Shown here: positions 16,912 through 25,872 of the stretch, in pieces
How positions within the stretch are numbered: the first letter of the stretch is position 1
How the letters are laid out: every line of letters starts with the position of its first letter
Origin: Flavobacterium psychrophilum
GTDB taxonomy: Bacteria > Bacteroidota > Bacteroidia > Flavobacteriales > Flavobacteriaceae
Assembly: GCA_945860385.1 (NCBI GenBank)
Contig: CAMAQD010000001.1
Location: forward strand, 62,001 to 126,000
Length of the DNA: 64,000 bases
Direction of reading: 5' to 3'
The notes under the pieces: model-generated
The model's input: the letters and a program-made list of their open reading frames with translations, nothing else
Told to the model about the DNA's origin: nothing
Databases searched by the model: none
Program-made: the position numbers and the translations under genes

Positions 16912-16919
16912 TATATTTG
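16912..16919 (+). promoter_or_regulatory. Putative -7 promoter box (TATATTTG) of the 41-residue membrane protein
   Basis: TATATTTG matches TANNTTTG and ends 17 bases before the ATG at 16937. No -33 element is seen at the expected spacing. Confidence 0.4.
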
Positions 16920-16936
16920 GTAAAAAAATAAGAATC

Positions 16937-17062
16937 ATGAAAGACACAACACTTTTTTCTTGGAATAATGGTACTATTATTATGGTAGTCGTCTTCAGTT
17001 TAGTAATTATAGGAATTGTTTCAGCTGTTATTATTATGATGAATTCCGATAAAAAGAAATAA
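16937..17062 (+). CDS. Small single-span membrane protein (41 residues)
   Basis: ATG at 16937 opens a 41-residue frame beginning MKDTTLFSWNNGT, followed by one hydrophobic helix (about residues 14-35, rich in Ile and Val) and a basic tail NSDKKK. The layout, with a short polar outside, one helix and Lys-rich inside, is that of a bona fide bacterial small membrane protein. It has its own -7 box and sits between the DCC gene and the ettA terminator. Function unknown. Confidence 0.55.
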   Translation: MKDTTLFSWNNGTIIMVVVFSLVIIGIVSAVIIMMNSDKKK

Positions 17063-17070
17063 TTTTCAAA

Positions 17071-17096
17071 AAAAAGAGGATGCTCAGCATCCTCTT
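17071..17096 (-). terminator. Intrinsic terminator of ettA
   Basis: A perfect 10-bp stem (AAGAGGATGC / GCATCCTCTT) with a 3-base loop. On the reverse strand it is followed by a run of T residues, 20 bases past the ettA stop. On the forward strand the T tract is poor, so it mainly serves ettA. Confidence 0.85.
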
Positions 17097-17115
17097 ATAA
17101 TTTAAAATTAGAAAT

Positions 17116-18810
17116 TTAACTTCTAATCAACTTTCTGTATTTCAATCGTTTCGGAGTTAAATCTCCACCTAAACGTTTCTTTTTATTTTCTTCATATTCT
17201 GAGAATCCACCTTCAAAATAATAGACTTCGGAATTTCCTTCGAAAGCTAGAATATGTGTGCAAATTCTATCCAAAAACCATCTGTCGTGCGAAATTACAA
17301 CAGCACAACCTGCGAAATTTTCTAAACCTTCTTCCAAAGCCCGAAGCGTGTTGATGTCCAAATCATTCGTTGGCTCATCCAATAAAAGTACGTTCCCTTC
17401 TTCTTTCAAAGTCATGGCAAGATGCAAACGATTTCTTTCTCCACCTGAAAGCATGGAAACTTTCTTATTTTGTTCTCCTCCACCAAAATTGAAACGCGAT
17501 AAGTAAGCACGAGAATTTACTTGACGTCCGCCCATCATAATCAATTCCTGACCATCGGCAAAGTTTTCCCAAATCGATTTGTTTACATCTATATTCGAAT
17601 GCGCTTGATCTACATAAGCGATTTTAACAGTGTCGCCAATTAAAAACTCGCCGGCATCTGGTTTTTCTTCGCCCATAATCATTTTGAAAATGGTCGATTT
17701 ACCAGCACCATTTGGTCCTATAATTCCAACAATTCCCGCCTGTGGCAATGTAAAATTCAAGTTGTCATACAATAATTTATCTCCAAAAGCTTTGGCAACA
17801 TTTTTAGCTTCAATGACATTGGTTCCTAACCTTGGTCCATTTGGAATATAAATTTCTAATTTTTCGTCCAATTGTTTTTGGTCTTCATTCAAGAGTTTAT
17901 CGTAATTCTGCAAACGCGCTTTTTGCTTGGTTTGACGCCCTTTGGCACCTTGACGAACCCAGTCCAACTCACGTTCTAAGTTTTTTCTGCGTTTCGAAGC
18001 TACTTTTTCTTCCAAAGCCATTCGACCTGATTTTTGTTCCAACCAAGAAGAATAGTTTCCTTTCCAGGGAATCCCTTCACCTCTATCCAATTCCAAAATC
18101 CAACCGGCAACATTATCTAAGAAATACCTGTCGTGAGTTACAGCAATTACAGTTCCGGCATATTGTGCCAAATGTTGCTCTAACCATAAAACAGATTCAG
18201 CATCCAAGTGATTCGTTGGCTCATCCAAAAGTAATACGTCTGGCTGTTGCAACAACAAACGGCATAATGCCACACGACGACGTTCACCTCCAGATAAATT
18301 TTTAATTGGGGTATCACCATCTGGAGTACGCAACGCATCCATAGCAATTTCTAGTTTGGTGTCGATTTCCCAAGCGCCCAGAGCATCAATTTTATCCTGC
18401 AAAGCGGCTTGACGATCCATCAATTTGTCCATTTTATCAGCATCTTCATAGTTTTCAGGAAGACCAAATAAATCGTTTATTTTATTGTATTCATCCAAAA
18501 CGGCCATTGTTTCGGCAACTCCTTCCTGAACAATTTCGAGAACAGTTTTTGTTTCGTCTAATTGTGGATCTTGTTCCAAATATCCAACAGTGTAACCCGG
18601 TTGAAAAACGACATCGCCTTGATAATTTTTATCAACTCCGGCTATAATCTTCAATAAGGATGATTTTCCAGAACCATTTAGTCCTAAAATTCCAATTTTT
18701 GCTCCGTAGAAGAAACTCAAATAAATATTTTTAAGAACCGGTTTATCCGCTCCTTGATAGGTTTTACTCAATTTTTGCATTGAGAAAATTACTTTTTTAT
18801 CGTCAGCCAT
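17116..18810 (-). CDS. ettA: Energy-dependent translational throttle protein EttA
   Basis: A 564-residue ABC-F protein with two ATPase domains. The first has GLNGSGKSS (Walker A, 43-51), LSGGERRRVAL and LLLDEPTNHLD. The linker has the Arg/Lys-rich stretch (KSGRMALEEKVASKRRKNLERELDWV) that contacts the ribosome. The second domain has GPNGAGKST, MLSGGERNRLHLAM and LLLDEPTNDLD. EttA binds the ribosomal E site and couples the first peptide bond to the ATP/ADP ratio. The EttA-like length and linker separate it from Uup or antibiotic-resistance ABC-F types. The small membrane protein gene and holA lie upstream on the same strand. Confidence 0.93.
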   Translation of the reverse strand: MADDKKVIFSMQKLSKTYQGADKPVLKNIYLSFFYGAKIGILGLNGSGKSSLLKIIAGVDKNYQGDVVFQPGYTVGYLEQDPQLDETKTVLEIVQEGVAETMAVLDEYNKINDLFGLPENYEDADKMDKLMDRQAALQDKIDALGAWEIDTKLEIAMDALRTPDGDTPIKNLSGGERRRVALCRLLLQQPDVLLLDEPTNHLDAESVLWLEQHLAQYAGTVIAVTHDRYFLDNVAGWILELDRGEGIPWKGNYSSWLEQKSGRMALEEKVASKRRKNLERELDWVRQGAKGRQTKQKARLQNYDKLLNEDQKQLDEKLEIYIPNGPRLGTNVIEAKNVAKAFGDKLLYDNLNFTLPQAGIVGIIGPNGAGKSTIFKMIMGEEKPDAGEFLIGDTVKIAYVDQAHSNIDVNKSIWENFADGQELIMMGGRQVNSRAYLSRFNFGGGEQNKKVSMLSGGERNRLHLAMTLKEEGNVLLLDEPTNDLDINTLRALEEGLENFAGCAVVISHDRWFLDRICTHILAFEGNSEVYYFEGGFSEYEENKKKRLGGDLTPKRLKYRKLIRS

Positions 18811-18860
18811 TTTTATATTTTAAAAAATTATTGCCATCGTAATTGGCATTGATTATTTTA

Positions 18861-19043
18861 TTAAACTCTTCCTTTCAGAGAATTAAAAACCCAAGCATTA
18901 GCCAAGAAACCCAAGCCAACAGCAGCAAATCCCCATCCTGAAACATCTCTATATTTAAAAGCTCCTAGTCCAATTAATAACAATCCCATTAGAATCATTA
19001 TCAAGGTAGCCCATCCTAAAATAGTGTTTTTATTCATTCCCAT
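18861..19043 (-). CDS. CAL67264-type small membrane protein
   Basis: A 60-residue protein (MGMNKNTILGWATLIMILMG...) with two hydrophobic helices separated by a short YRDVSGWG loop. It matches the small CAL67264 membrane family, which is confined to Flavobacteriia as far as I recall. A second ATG two codons in is an alternative start. It lies between holA and ettA on the same strand. Function unknown. Confidence 0.75.
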   Translation of the reverse strand: MGMNKNTILGWATLIMILMGLLLIGLGAFKYRDVSGWGFAAVGLGFLANAWVFNSLKGRV

Positions 19044-19095
19044 AATTATTGTTGTTTTTTATTTTAGAAGTGCAAATATCGCAAATTTTTCTCCG

Positions 19096-20100
19096 CTAAT
19101 TAAATATTTTAAAAAGCATTTCCTTCAACAAATCCGATTGTGGCAAAGCATTCGCTCCAACTCCTTTGCTTTTAACATCAATATCCCGCAACGAACCCAC
19201 AATCTGGCTCACTTTTCGCATAGGATAATTTTTGAGTGCGATATCGTAATCCTTCAGAAAAAATGGATTAACTCCCAATACTTTGGCGACGTTATTAGGG
19301 TTTTTGTCTTTCAATCCGTGGTATTTTAGCAGTTGAACAAAGAAGCTAAACACTAAACTTGTTGTCACAACCATCGGATTGTCTTTTGGGTTTTGGGCAA
19401 AATTATCGGCGATAGTGTAGGCTTTCAATTGGTTTTTATCACCAATAGCTTTTCGCAGTTCGAATACATTAAAATCCTTGCTGAAACCTATATTTTCTTC
19501 GATATGCTGCGGCGTTATTGTGCTGCCTTTCGGCAAAATGATTTGCAGTTTCTCCAATTCATTATTGATCTTACTTAAATCAGTTCCTAGAAATTCCACC
19601 AACATCGCATTGGCTTTGGGTTCAATAGAATATTTTTTTCCTGCCAAAATCCGTTTGATCCAATCCCCAACTTGATTTTCATACAGTTTTTTGCTTTCGT
19701 AAACGACACCATTTTTGGCTAAAAGTTTGGTTACTTTTTTCCTTTTATCCAAGGTTTTGTATTTGTAACAAATAACCAAAACGGTCGAAGGCATTGGGTT
19801 TTCGGCATAACTTTCGATTTTATCAATGGTTCTTGACAAATCCTGAGCTTCCTTTACAATCACTACTTGACGCTCGGCCATCATCGGATAACGTTTGGCA
19901 GTCGAAACTATATCTTCTATTGTAACATCACGTCCATATAAAACCGTTTGATTAAAGCCTTTCTCCTCTTCGGACAAAACATTACTTTCAATATAATCTG
20001 ATAATTTATCGATGTAATAAGACTCTTCTCCCATCAAAAAATAGATGGGTTTAATATTACCTGCCTTGATGTCGTTAACTATTTTTAAAACTTCGTCCAT
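19096..20100 (-). CDS. holA: DNA polymerase III subunit delta
   Basis: A 334-residue clamp-loader subunit that opens the beta clamp. The HolA pattern is clear: N-terminal KPIYFLMGEESYYIDKLSDYI, the RYPMMAERQVVIVKEAQDL segment, VLVICYKYKTLDKRKK, then the C-terminal collar (ISQIVGSLRDIDVKSKG...DLLKEMLFKI). No functional Walker A is expected in delta. Its start is preceded by GATTGCAGAT-type repeats. Partner gene dnaX is elsewhere in this window (41345). Confidence 0.93.
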   Translation of the reverse strand: MDEVLKIVNDIKAGNIKPIYFLMGEESYYIDKLSDYIESNVLSEEEKGFNQTVLYGRDVTIEDIVSTAKRYPMMAERQVVIVKEAQDLSRTIDKIESYAENPMPSTVLVICYKYKTLDKRKKVTKLLAKNGVVYESKKLYENQVGDWIKRILAGKKYSIEPKANAMLVEFLGTDLSKINNELEKLQIILPKGSTITPQHIEENIGFSKDFNVFELRKAIGDKNQLKAYTIADNFAQNPKDNPMVVTTSLVFSFFVQLLKYHGLKDKNPNNVAKVLGVNPFFLKDYDIALKNYPMRKVSQIVGSLRDIDVKSKGVGANALPQSDLLKEMLFKIFN

Positions 20101-20104
20101 TTGT

Positions 20105-20140
20105 TAGATTGCAGATTTTAGATTGCAGATTTCAGATTTG
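20105..20140 (-). repeat. GATTGCAGAT-type low-complexity repeat upstream of holA
   Basis: The forward strand carries TAGATTGCAGATTT twice plus TTCAGATTT variants directly upstream of the holA ATG. The same word family recurs near 5793-5820, 11749-11766 and inside dnaX (42483-42545). Confidence 0.6.
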
Positions 20141-20167
20141 AAAACTGGAAACTTTAAACTTATTTAA

Positions 20168-20175
20168 TACTTTTG
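20168..20175 (+). promoter_or_regulatory. Putative -7 promoter box (TACTTTTG) of the HsdR_N-like gene
   Basis: TACTTTTGC matches TANNTTTG(C) but ends only 4 bases before the ATG at 20180, so if used the mRNA would be nearly or fully leaderless. Confidence 0.4.
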
Positions 20176-20179
20176 CTTG

Positions 20180-20641
20180 ATGCAGCAACTCAATTTTCCA
20201 TCTTATTCTTTTCGTTTCAAAAATAGCGAAAATAAAGTGTCTATTTTCGACGAAATCAGGAAAAGATTTATCATTCTCACTCCCGAAGAATGGGTTCGCC
20301 AACACGTAGTTCGTTTTTTATTGGAAGAAAAAAAATATCCAAAATCATTAATCAACGTCGAAAAAGTTTTAAATGTCAACGGATTACGAAAAAGATACGA
20401 TATTGTGGTTTTCAATCCCGATGGTTCCATCTTTGTTTTAGTGGAATGTAAAGCACCTGAAATTAAAACTGCTCAAGCGACTTTCGATCAAATTGCACGT
20501 TACAATATGACTCTGAAAGCTCAATATTTGATGGTGACCAACGGTCATAATCACTACTTTTGCCTGATGGATTTTGAAAATGAAAAATATGAGTTTTTGA
20601 GAGAATTGCCGGATTATGAATTGAAAAACACAAAGATTTAA
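20180..20641 (+). CDS. Stand-alone type I restriction R-subunit N-terminal (HsdR_N) nuclease domain protein
   Basis: A 153-residue protein made only of the HsdR_N fold: LTPEEWVRQHVVRFLLEE followed by the PD-(D/E)XK core KRYDIVVF...VLVECKAPE, with catalytic Asp74, Glu89 and Lys91 all present. In type I restriction this domain cuts DNA, but the motor, HsdM and HsdS are absent here. Stand-alone copies are frequent in Flavobacteriia, and their role is unknown. ATG 20180 is preferred over the TTG one codon earlier. The glycosyltransferase gene starts one base after its stop, so the two are coupled. Confidence 0.85.
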   Translation: MQQLNFPSYSFRFKNSENKVSIFDEIRKRFIILTPEEWVRQHVVRFLLEEKKYPKSLINVEKVLNVNGLRKRYDIVVFNPDGSIFVLVECKAPEIKTAQATFDQIARYNMTLKAQYLMVTNGHNHYFCLMDFENEKYEFLRELPDYELKNTKI

Positions 20642-20642
20642 A

Positions 20643-21647
20643 ATGAAAATAGCAGTTGTAATCCTCAATTGGAATGGAACAAAATTATTGGAACAATTTT
20701 TACCATCCATTGTAAAATATTCTCCCGAAGCCGATATTTATGTTGCCGATAATGCTTCGAACGATGATTCTGTTGCTTTTGTAAAAGCTAATTTTCCAAC
20801 GGTAAAAATCGTGGTAAACGAGAGTAATTTTGGCTTTGCCCAAGGTTACAATGAAGCTTTAAAACACATTGATTCCGAGATTTTTGCATTAGTAAATTCG
20901 GATATTGAAGTGACGGAGAACTGGCTAAAACCCATAATCGAAACTTTCGAAAACGAACCTAAAACAGCTATAATCCAACCAAAAATTTTAGATTTCAAAC
21001 GCAAAGAATACTTTGAATATGCTGGAGCTGCCGGCGGATTTATGGATAAATATGCCTACATGTTTTGTCGTGGACGCATTTTTGAAACTTTGGAAAAAGA
21101 CAACGGACAATATGACGACAACTGCGAAATATTTTGGGCTTCGGGTGCTTGTTTCTTTATCAGAAGTTCCGTTTACAAAGAGTTGAATGGTTTCGATGCT
21201 GATTTTTTTGCGCATCAGGAAGAGATTGATTTGTGTTGGCGCGCTTTTAATAAAGGACATAGTATTAAATACAATTCACAATCAGTAGTATTTCACGTAG
21301 GCGGAGCAACTTTGCAACAAGGAAATCCAATGAAAACCTTTTTGAATTTTAGAAATTCATTATTGATGATGGTGAAAAACTTACCCAAAAATCAATTGAT
21401 TGCAGTATTTTTTGTCCGCCTCATTTTAGACGGAATAGCTGGAATGCAATTTCTTTTTCAGGGAAAAGTAAAACATTTTTTAGCAGTTTTAAGGGCTCAT
21501 TTTTCATTTTACCGTCTTTTTTCCAGTACTTACAAGAAAAGAGATCTTATTCAATCTGAAAATTACTATAAAACTAAAAGTATTGTTAATCTTTATTTCA
21601 TTAAGAAAATTAAAGTATTTAATACTATATTTGTTACTAATAAATAG
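20643..21647 (+). CDS. Glycosyltransferase family 2 protein
   Basis: A 334-residue GT-A fold enzyme: VVILNWNGTKLLEQFLPSI (nucleotide-sugar site start), the Asp pair in VADNASNDDS, NESNFGFAQGYNEA, the metal-binding DxD-like NSDIEV, then FWASGACFFIRSSVY and the acidic EEIDLCWRA (catalytic base region). The sequence pattern is that of rhamnosyl/galactofuranosyl-like transferases, such as WbbL, acting on envelope glycans; the sugar is not assignable. A C-terminal hydrophobic stretch (about 255-275) could tether it to the membrane. It begins one base after the HsdR_N-like gene. Confidence 0.88.
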   Translation: MKIAVVILNWNGTKLLEQFLPSIVKYSPEADIYVADNASNDDSVAFVKANFPTVKIVVNESNFGFAQGYNEALKHIDSEIFALVNSDIEVTENWLKPIIETFENEPKTAIIQPKILDFKRKEYFEYAGAAGGFMDKYAYMFCRGRIFETLEKDNGQYDDNCEIFWASGACFFIRSSVYKELNGFDADFFAHQEEIDLCWRAFNKGHSIKYNSQSVVFHVGGATLQQGNPMKTFLNFRNSLLMMVKNLPKNQLIAVFFVRLILDGIAGMQFLFQGKVKHFLAVLRAHFSFYRLFSSTYKKRDLIQSENYYKTKSIVNLYFIKKIKVFNTIFVTNK

Positions 21648-21691
21648 TAAAACTAACTTTGTAATTCACGTTTAATTAAATTTAATCATCT

Positions 21692-22525
21692 ATGAAAAAA
21701 ATTGTAATTGCCTTATCATTCTTTATGCTTCTAACTTCTTGTGTTTCTAAGAAACAATACGCTGCATTAGAAGCCAAAAACAAAGAAACTCAAGATTTAT
21801 TGAACACTTGTACCGTAAAATTGAATACTTGTTTGGAAGAAAAAGCAGGTCTCAAAGCTAGTGTTGATGGATTAAAAGATCAAAATCAACTTTTAATTTC
21901 TCAGTCAAAAGATATGACTGTTTTAACAACAAAAGGAGCTCAAAATATCGAAAAAGCCTTAGAATCAATCAAAGAAAAAGATTTGAAAATCAGCAGAATG
22001 CAAGATGCTTTAACCAAGAAAGACAGTGTTACACTTGCTGTTGTAACCAGTTTAAAAGCGTCAGTTGGAATATCCGACCCAGATATTGAAATCAATGTTG
22101 AAAAAGGCGTTGTATTTATACAAATCGCTGATAAATTATTATTTAAAAGTGGAAGTTATGATGTAACTGACAAAGCAAAATCGGTTTTGGCTAAAGTAGC
22201 TAAAGTGGTAAACGACAAACCAGATTTTGAATGTATGGTTGAAGGCAACACTGATAATGTCCCTTACAATGGAAGTGGAATTTTATTAGACAACTGGGAT
22301 TTAAGTGTGAAACGTTCGACTTCTATAATTCGAGTATTAGCAGGTGATTTAGGAGTAAACCCAGCACAATTAATTGCAGCAGGAAGAAGTTCTTATACTC
22401 CATTAGTGACAAATGATACTGCAGAAAACAGAGCAAAAAACAGAAGAACCCGTATCGTTGTATTACCAAAAATCGACCAATTCTATGAAATGGTGGAAAA
22501 AGAAATGAAGAAACAACAACCGTAA
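21692..22525 (+). CDS. OmpA-family lipoprotein with coiled coil
   Basis: A 277-residue lipoprotein: signal peptide with lipobox LLTSC (lipidated Cys17), a coiled-coil region (about 22-110, repeats of KETQ/LEEK), then an OmpA peptidoglycan-binding domain (about 125-265) with LLFKSGSYDVT, VEGNTDNVPYNG and AAGRSSYTPLVTNDTAENRAKNRRTRIVVL. The Asp and Arg that hold diaminopimelate (TDN...NRRTRI) are present. It likely anchors the outer membrane to peptidoglycan. The gene stands alone and ends in a terminator. Confidence 0.9.
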   Translation: MKKIVIALSFFMLLTSCVSKKQYAALEAKNKETQDLLNTCTVKLNTCLEEKAGLKASVDGLKDQNQLLISQSKDMTVLTTKGAQNIEKALESIKEKDLKISRMQDALTKKDSVTLAVVTSLKASVGISDPDIEINVEKGVVFIQIADKLLFKSGSYDVTDKAKSVLAKVAKVVNDKPDFECMVEGNTDNVPYNGSGILLDNWDLSVKRSTSIIRVLAGDLGVNPAQLIAAGRSSYTPLVTNDTAENRAKNRRTRIVVLPKIDQFYEMVEKEMKKQQP

Positions 22526-22574
22526 AAACGTTGGACAGTATTCAATGGATAGTGTTCAGGTAGGTTTAAAATAA

Positions 22575-22606
22575 AAAACGTCTCGATTTCTCGAGACGTT
22601 TTTCGT
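22575..22606. terminator. Bidirectional terminator between the OmpA lipoprotein and DinB genes
   Basis: A perfect 11-bp stem (AAACGTCTCGA / TCGAGACGTTT) with a 4-base loop, flanked by six A on one side and five T on the other, so it can stop both converging genes. Confidence 0.9.
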
Positions 22607-22655
22607 TTATAGTGTTTTATAATTGTAAATGTAAATTAATTCGGATTGAATATTA

Positions 22656-23171
22656 TTACAAATACCGTTCTTCAAAAACTCTTTGATGATGTTTCATATG
22701 TCCTATTATTAAAAAACCTATAGCTCTAACTGAAATGGTGTGATTGGATGCAATTCCTAATCTTGTCAGTTGTTCATCTGAAAAACTTTTGAACAACAAT
22801 AAATTAGAATGTCTTACTGCAGAAAATTCGGTTAATAATTCCTGAACACTTCTACGATTAGCATTTGTATTTTCTACATAATCATTTTCATCAAATCCCG
22901 GCAATGGCGTTTTGTCATTTCTGGAAATTCGTAAAGCACGATAACCAAAAATTCTTTCGGAATCGATAATGTGCTGAATAATATCTTTGATGGTCCATTT
23001 GCCTTCGGCGTACTTGTAATCAAATTTGTCCATTGGAATATTCTGAACAAACTTGATGAAATCATGTAAACTGATTTCTAATTCTTCAAATAAATTAACA
23101 TCATCAAGTGCTTTGATGTAAGTAGCGACAAATTCAGAATATTCATTTACGGGCAGTTGATTTAAGTTCAT
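22656..23171 (-). CDS. DinB family protein
   Basis: A 171-residue four-helix protein of the DinB/YfiT fold. The probable metal ligands are the His in KDIIQHIIDSER and the pair in HMKHHQRVFEERYL. Many family members are thiol-dependent transferases (bacillithiol or similar), others are unassigned, so no reaction is claimed. It lies 18 bases downstream of ppc on the same strand. Confidence 0.85.
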   Translation of the reverse strand: MNLNQLPVNEYSEFVATYIKALDDVNLFEELEISLHDFIKFVQNIPMDKFDYKYAEGKWTIKDIIQHIIDSERIFGYRALRISRNDKTPLPGFDENDYVENTNANRRSVQELLTEFSAVRHSNLLLFKSFSDEQLTRLGIASNHTISVRAIGFLIIGHMKHHQRVFEERYL

Positions 23172-23189
23172 AAAAATAATTTAAAAATT

Positions 23190-25775
23190 TTAAGCCGAGT
23201 TTCTACTAGCGTTTGTATTTCCAAATAGAGAACGAGTCACAATTTTTTCATACGTTTGAATCAAATCTAAATCTGGGTTTTGCTCTTTGTTCAATTCATT
23301 AATTCTCAATAAAGCATATTGCTGTATTGTCAACAAAGGCAATACTATACGCTCTCTTATTTCAATCGAAGCTTTTCCATCAGGATAATTTTCCATTAAC
23401 TCTTTATGTCCAGCAATTTTTAATAATAAACGTTTAGTTTCTAAAAATTCATCGTATATAATTTGCCAAAAAGCCCCAAACACCGGGTCCTTTTTCATGT
23501 AAGAAGTTAAAGGGAAAAATGATTTTGCCAATGACATCATACTGTTTTCTAGCAAGGTTCTAAAAAATAAGGAATCATTGTATAAATTCTGAACTTTATC
23601 CCAATTGTTTGTATCTTCAAAATGTTTTAATGCAGAACCAACTCCGAAAAATCCAGGTACATTTTGCTTTAATTGACTCCAGGAACCTACAAATGGGATG
23701 GCTCTTAAATCTGCAAAATCAAGATGTTCTGATTTGCTTCTTTTTGACGGTCGGCTTCCGATATTGGTTTTAGCATAATATTTCAAAGTACTCATTTGCT
23801 CCAAATATGGAATAAATTTTGGATGATTCTTGAAACTCAAATATTTTTCATAACCCAAATCAGCTAATTGATCTAATATTTCTTTTTCATTATCCGATAA
23901 AATATTTTTTTGCTTATTAAACACCTGATTTGTTGCTCCGGCACTTAATAAATTTTCTAAATTATAACGGCAAGAATCTAAAGTTCCAAAATTGGAACTA
24001 ATGGTTTGCCCTTGAACCGTAATCTGAATCTCATTGTTTTCGATATTCGGACCTAAAGAAGCATAAAATTTATGCGTTTTTCCTCCTCCACGAGCAGGCG
24101 GGCCGCCACGTCCATCAAAGAACAGCGCTTTAATTCCGTATTTTCTCGACATTGCTGTCAATTCCTCTTTGGCTTTATAAATACTCCAATTCGCCATTAA
24201 ATAACCACCATCTTTTGTGCCGTCAGAAAAACCAAGCATAATGGTTTGTTTCATATTCCTGGAGGCTAAATGCGCCATATAAATTGGATTGGTATATAAT
24301 TTCTCCATAATTACATACGCATTCTGCAAATCGTCAACTGATTCGAATAGTGGAATTATATCAACAGTAGGATTCTCCCAATTGTTTAATTTGAAAAGCG
24401 CAAACGTTTCCATAACATTCAATGCACTTTCATTATTGCTTATGATGTAACGATTGGCACCAAATTCACCGTTATTTTGTTGAATTTGCCTGATTGCCTG
24501 AATGGACTCGATTGTCGATTTAGTAATGTCATTTTCAAATACATTCGAATCAAGATTTCCTTTAACGGTAGACAATACTTTAATTTTTTCAATTTCAGTC
24601 AATTCAAAATAATTAGGCGGAAAAACTTCGGAATTTATATTTAAATAATAGCGCACAACATCTTGAAATACAGCATTATGTATTTTACTGTTTTGGCGAA
24701 TATCTAAAGAAGCAAAATGAAAACCAAATAAATTTACTTTAATAAGAAGTGCTTCTAATTCATCTAAATATAAAGATTGATTTCGCTCTATTAATATGAT
24801 TCTAATTTTATTTAATTGAGACTTAAACTCCTCCAAAGTGATAAAAATTTCTCCTTTTGAATAAAACACAGAACGATACAATTTGTTTTCAAGTTCCGCA
24901 ACAAGAACATTTACTCCAGAAAATGTTAGCTTTCTTTTTAAATTTCTCATTTCACGATAGTAACATTTTAAAATGGATGTTCTTAATCTATCGGCTACTT
25001 TAAGTGTAATTTCTGTAGTTACAAAAGGATTTCCATCACGATCACCACCTGGCCAAAAACCAAGTTTTATAATTTGATTTTGTATTGAACTTCCGTGTAA
25101 AATATTTTTTTGAAGGTAATGTACTATTTCCCCGGCAGTTTCGTAAAACACATTTTCAAGATACCATATCAAACTTACGGCTTCATCAAAAGGGTTCGGC
25201 TTTTCAGCTTGAATAAAAGGTGTTTTTCCTAACTGAGCTAACAATTGTTTAATTACGAGCAAATCATTTTTACGAATGGCTTCAGTCAAATCATTGATAA
25301 TCCCTAGAACAGCACCAGGATAAAATTGAGTCGGATGAGCTGTTAGAACCGGACGAACATTGAAATTTTCTAAAAAGGAAATCAAGTCCACTTCTTTATC
25401 TTGAGCTGATGCTTTTTCTTTAATATCCCGCAAAGAGCCTCTTCCTTCCATGTTATTCACTACAGAAAATGCAGCATCTTCAATAGCATCAAAAAGTACA
25501 ATTTGACGTTCTATATATTGAATGAAACGAAACATCAAATCGATTTTTTCAGATTCTGAAGCACCACTAAGGTATTTTTGAGCAAATAAATCTAAAATTT
25601 CTTTCGGTGTTTCTTGTCTTTTAAAACCGCTATCACAACCATCTGTAAATAATGGAAGTAAGGCTCCGGTATTATTTATTGAATCAAATGGTAATGTAAT
25701 AAAAACACTATTATAAATGTGATATTTAGAAAGAACCTCTTCATTGAATCGTTCAATTTTAGGATGCGTGTACAT
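23190..25775 (-). CDS. ppc: Phosphoenolpyruvate carboxylase
   Basis: An 861-residue enzyme that adds bicarbonate to PEP to give oxaloacetate, replenishing the TCA cycle. Catalytic His147 lies in VLTAHPTQ, GGDRDGNPFVT is intact, GFSDGTKDGG corresponds to the usual GYSDSxKDxG, and the mobile-loop motif reads FFDGRGGPPARGGG (Arg556 region) instead of the common FHGRGGSxGRGGGP. The C-terminus ends NTNASRNSA, unlike the conserved NTG end of Escherichia coli PEPC, so the terminal active-site contact may differ. Flavobacterial PEPCs are divergent, so I regard it as functional. Confidence 0.92.
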   Translation of the reverse strand: MYTHPKIERFNEEVLSKYHIYNSVFITLPFDSINNTGALLPLFTDGCDSGFKRQETPKEILDLFAQKYLSGASESEKIDLMFRFIQYIERQIVLFDAIEDAAFSVVNNMEGRGSLRDIKEKASAQDKEVDLISFLENFNVRPVLTAHPTQFYPGAVLGIINDLTEAIRKNDLLVIKQLLAQLGKTPFIQAEKPNPFDEAVSLIWYLENVFYETAGEIVHYLQKNILHGSSIQNQIIKLGFWPGGDRDGNPFVTTEITLKVADRLRTSILKCYYREMRNLKRKLTFSGVNVLVAELENKLYRSVFYSKGEIFITLEEFKSQLNKIRIILIERNQSLYLDELEALLIKVNLFGFHFASLDIRQNSKIHNAVFQDVVRYYLNINSEVFPPNYFELTEIEKIKVLSTVKGNLDSNVFENDITKSTIESIQAIRQIQQNNGEFGANRYIISNNESALNVMETFALFKLNNWENPTVDIIPLFESVDDLQNAYVIMEKLYTNPIYMAHLASRNMKQTIMLGFSDGTKDGGYLMANWSIYKAKEELTAMSRKYGIKALFFDGRGGPPARGGGKTHKFYASLGPNIENNEIQITVQGQTISSNFGTLDSCRYNLENLLSAGATNQVFNKQKNILSDNEKEILDQLADLGYEKYLSFKNHPKFIPYLEQMSTLKYYAKTNIGSRPSKRSKSEHLDFADLRAIPFVGSWSQLKQNVPGFFGVGSALKHFEDTNNWDKVQNLYNDSLFFRTLLENSMMSLAKSFFPLTSYMKKDPVFGAFWQIIYDEFLETKRLLLKIAGHKELMENYPDGKASIEIRERIVLPLLTIQQYALLRINELNKEQNPDLDLIQTYEKIVTRSLFGNTNASRNSA

Positions 25776-25872
25776 AATTGGTGGATTAGTTATCGTTGGA
25801 ATAAATAGATGTTAAAAAAAGAAACCCCAAGAATTCACTTGAGGTTATATTATTTAATAGCGTTCAAATGAA

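Noticed and set aside
20180..20641. A type I restriction-modification locus
   Set aside because: Only the HsdR N-terminal nuclease domain is present; no HsdM, HsdS or helicase motor is encoded in the neighbourhood.
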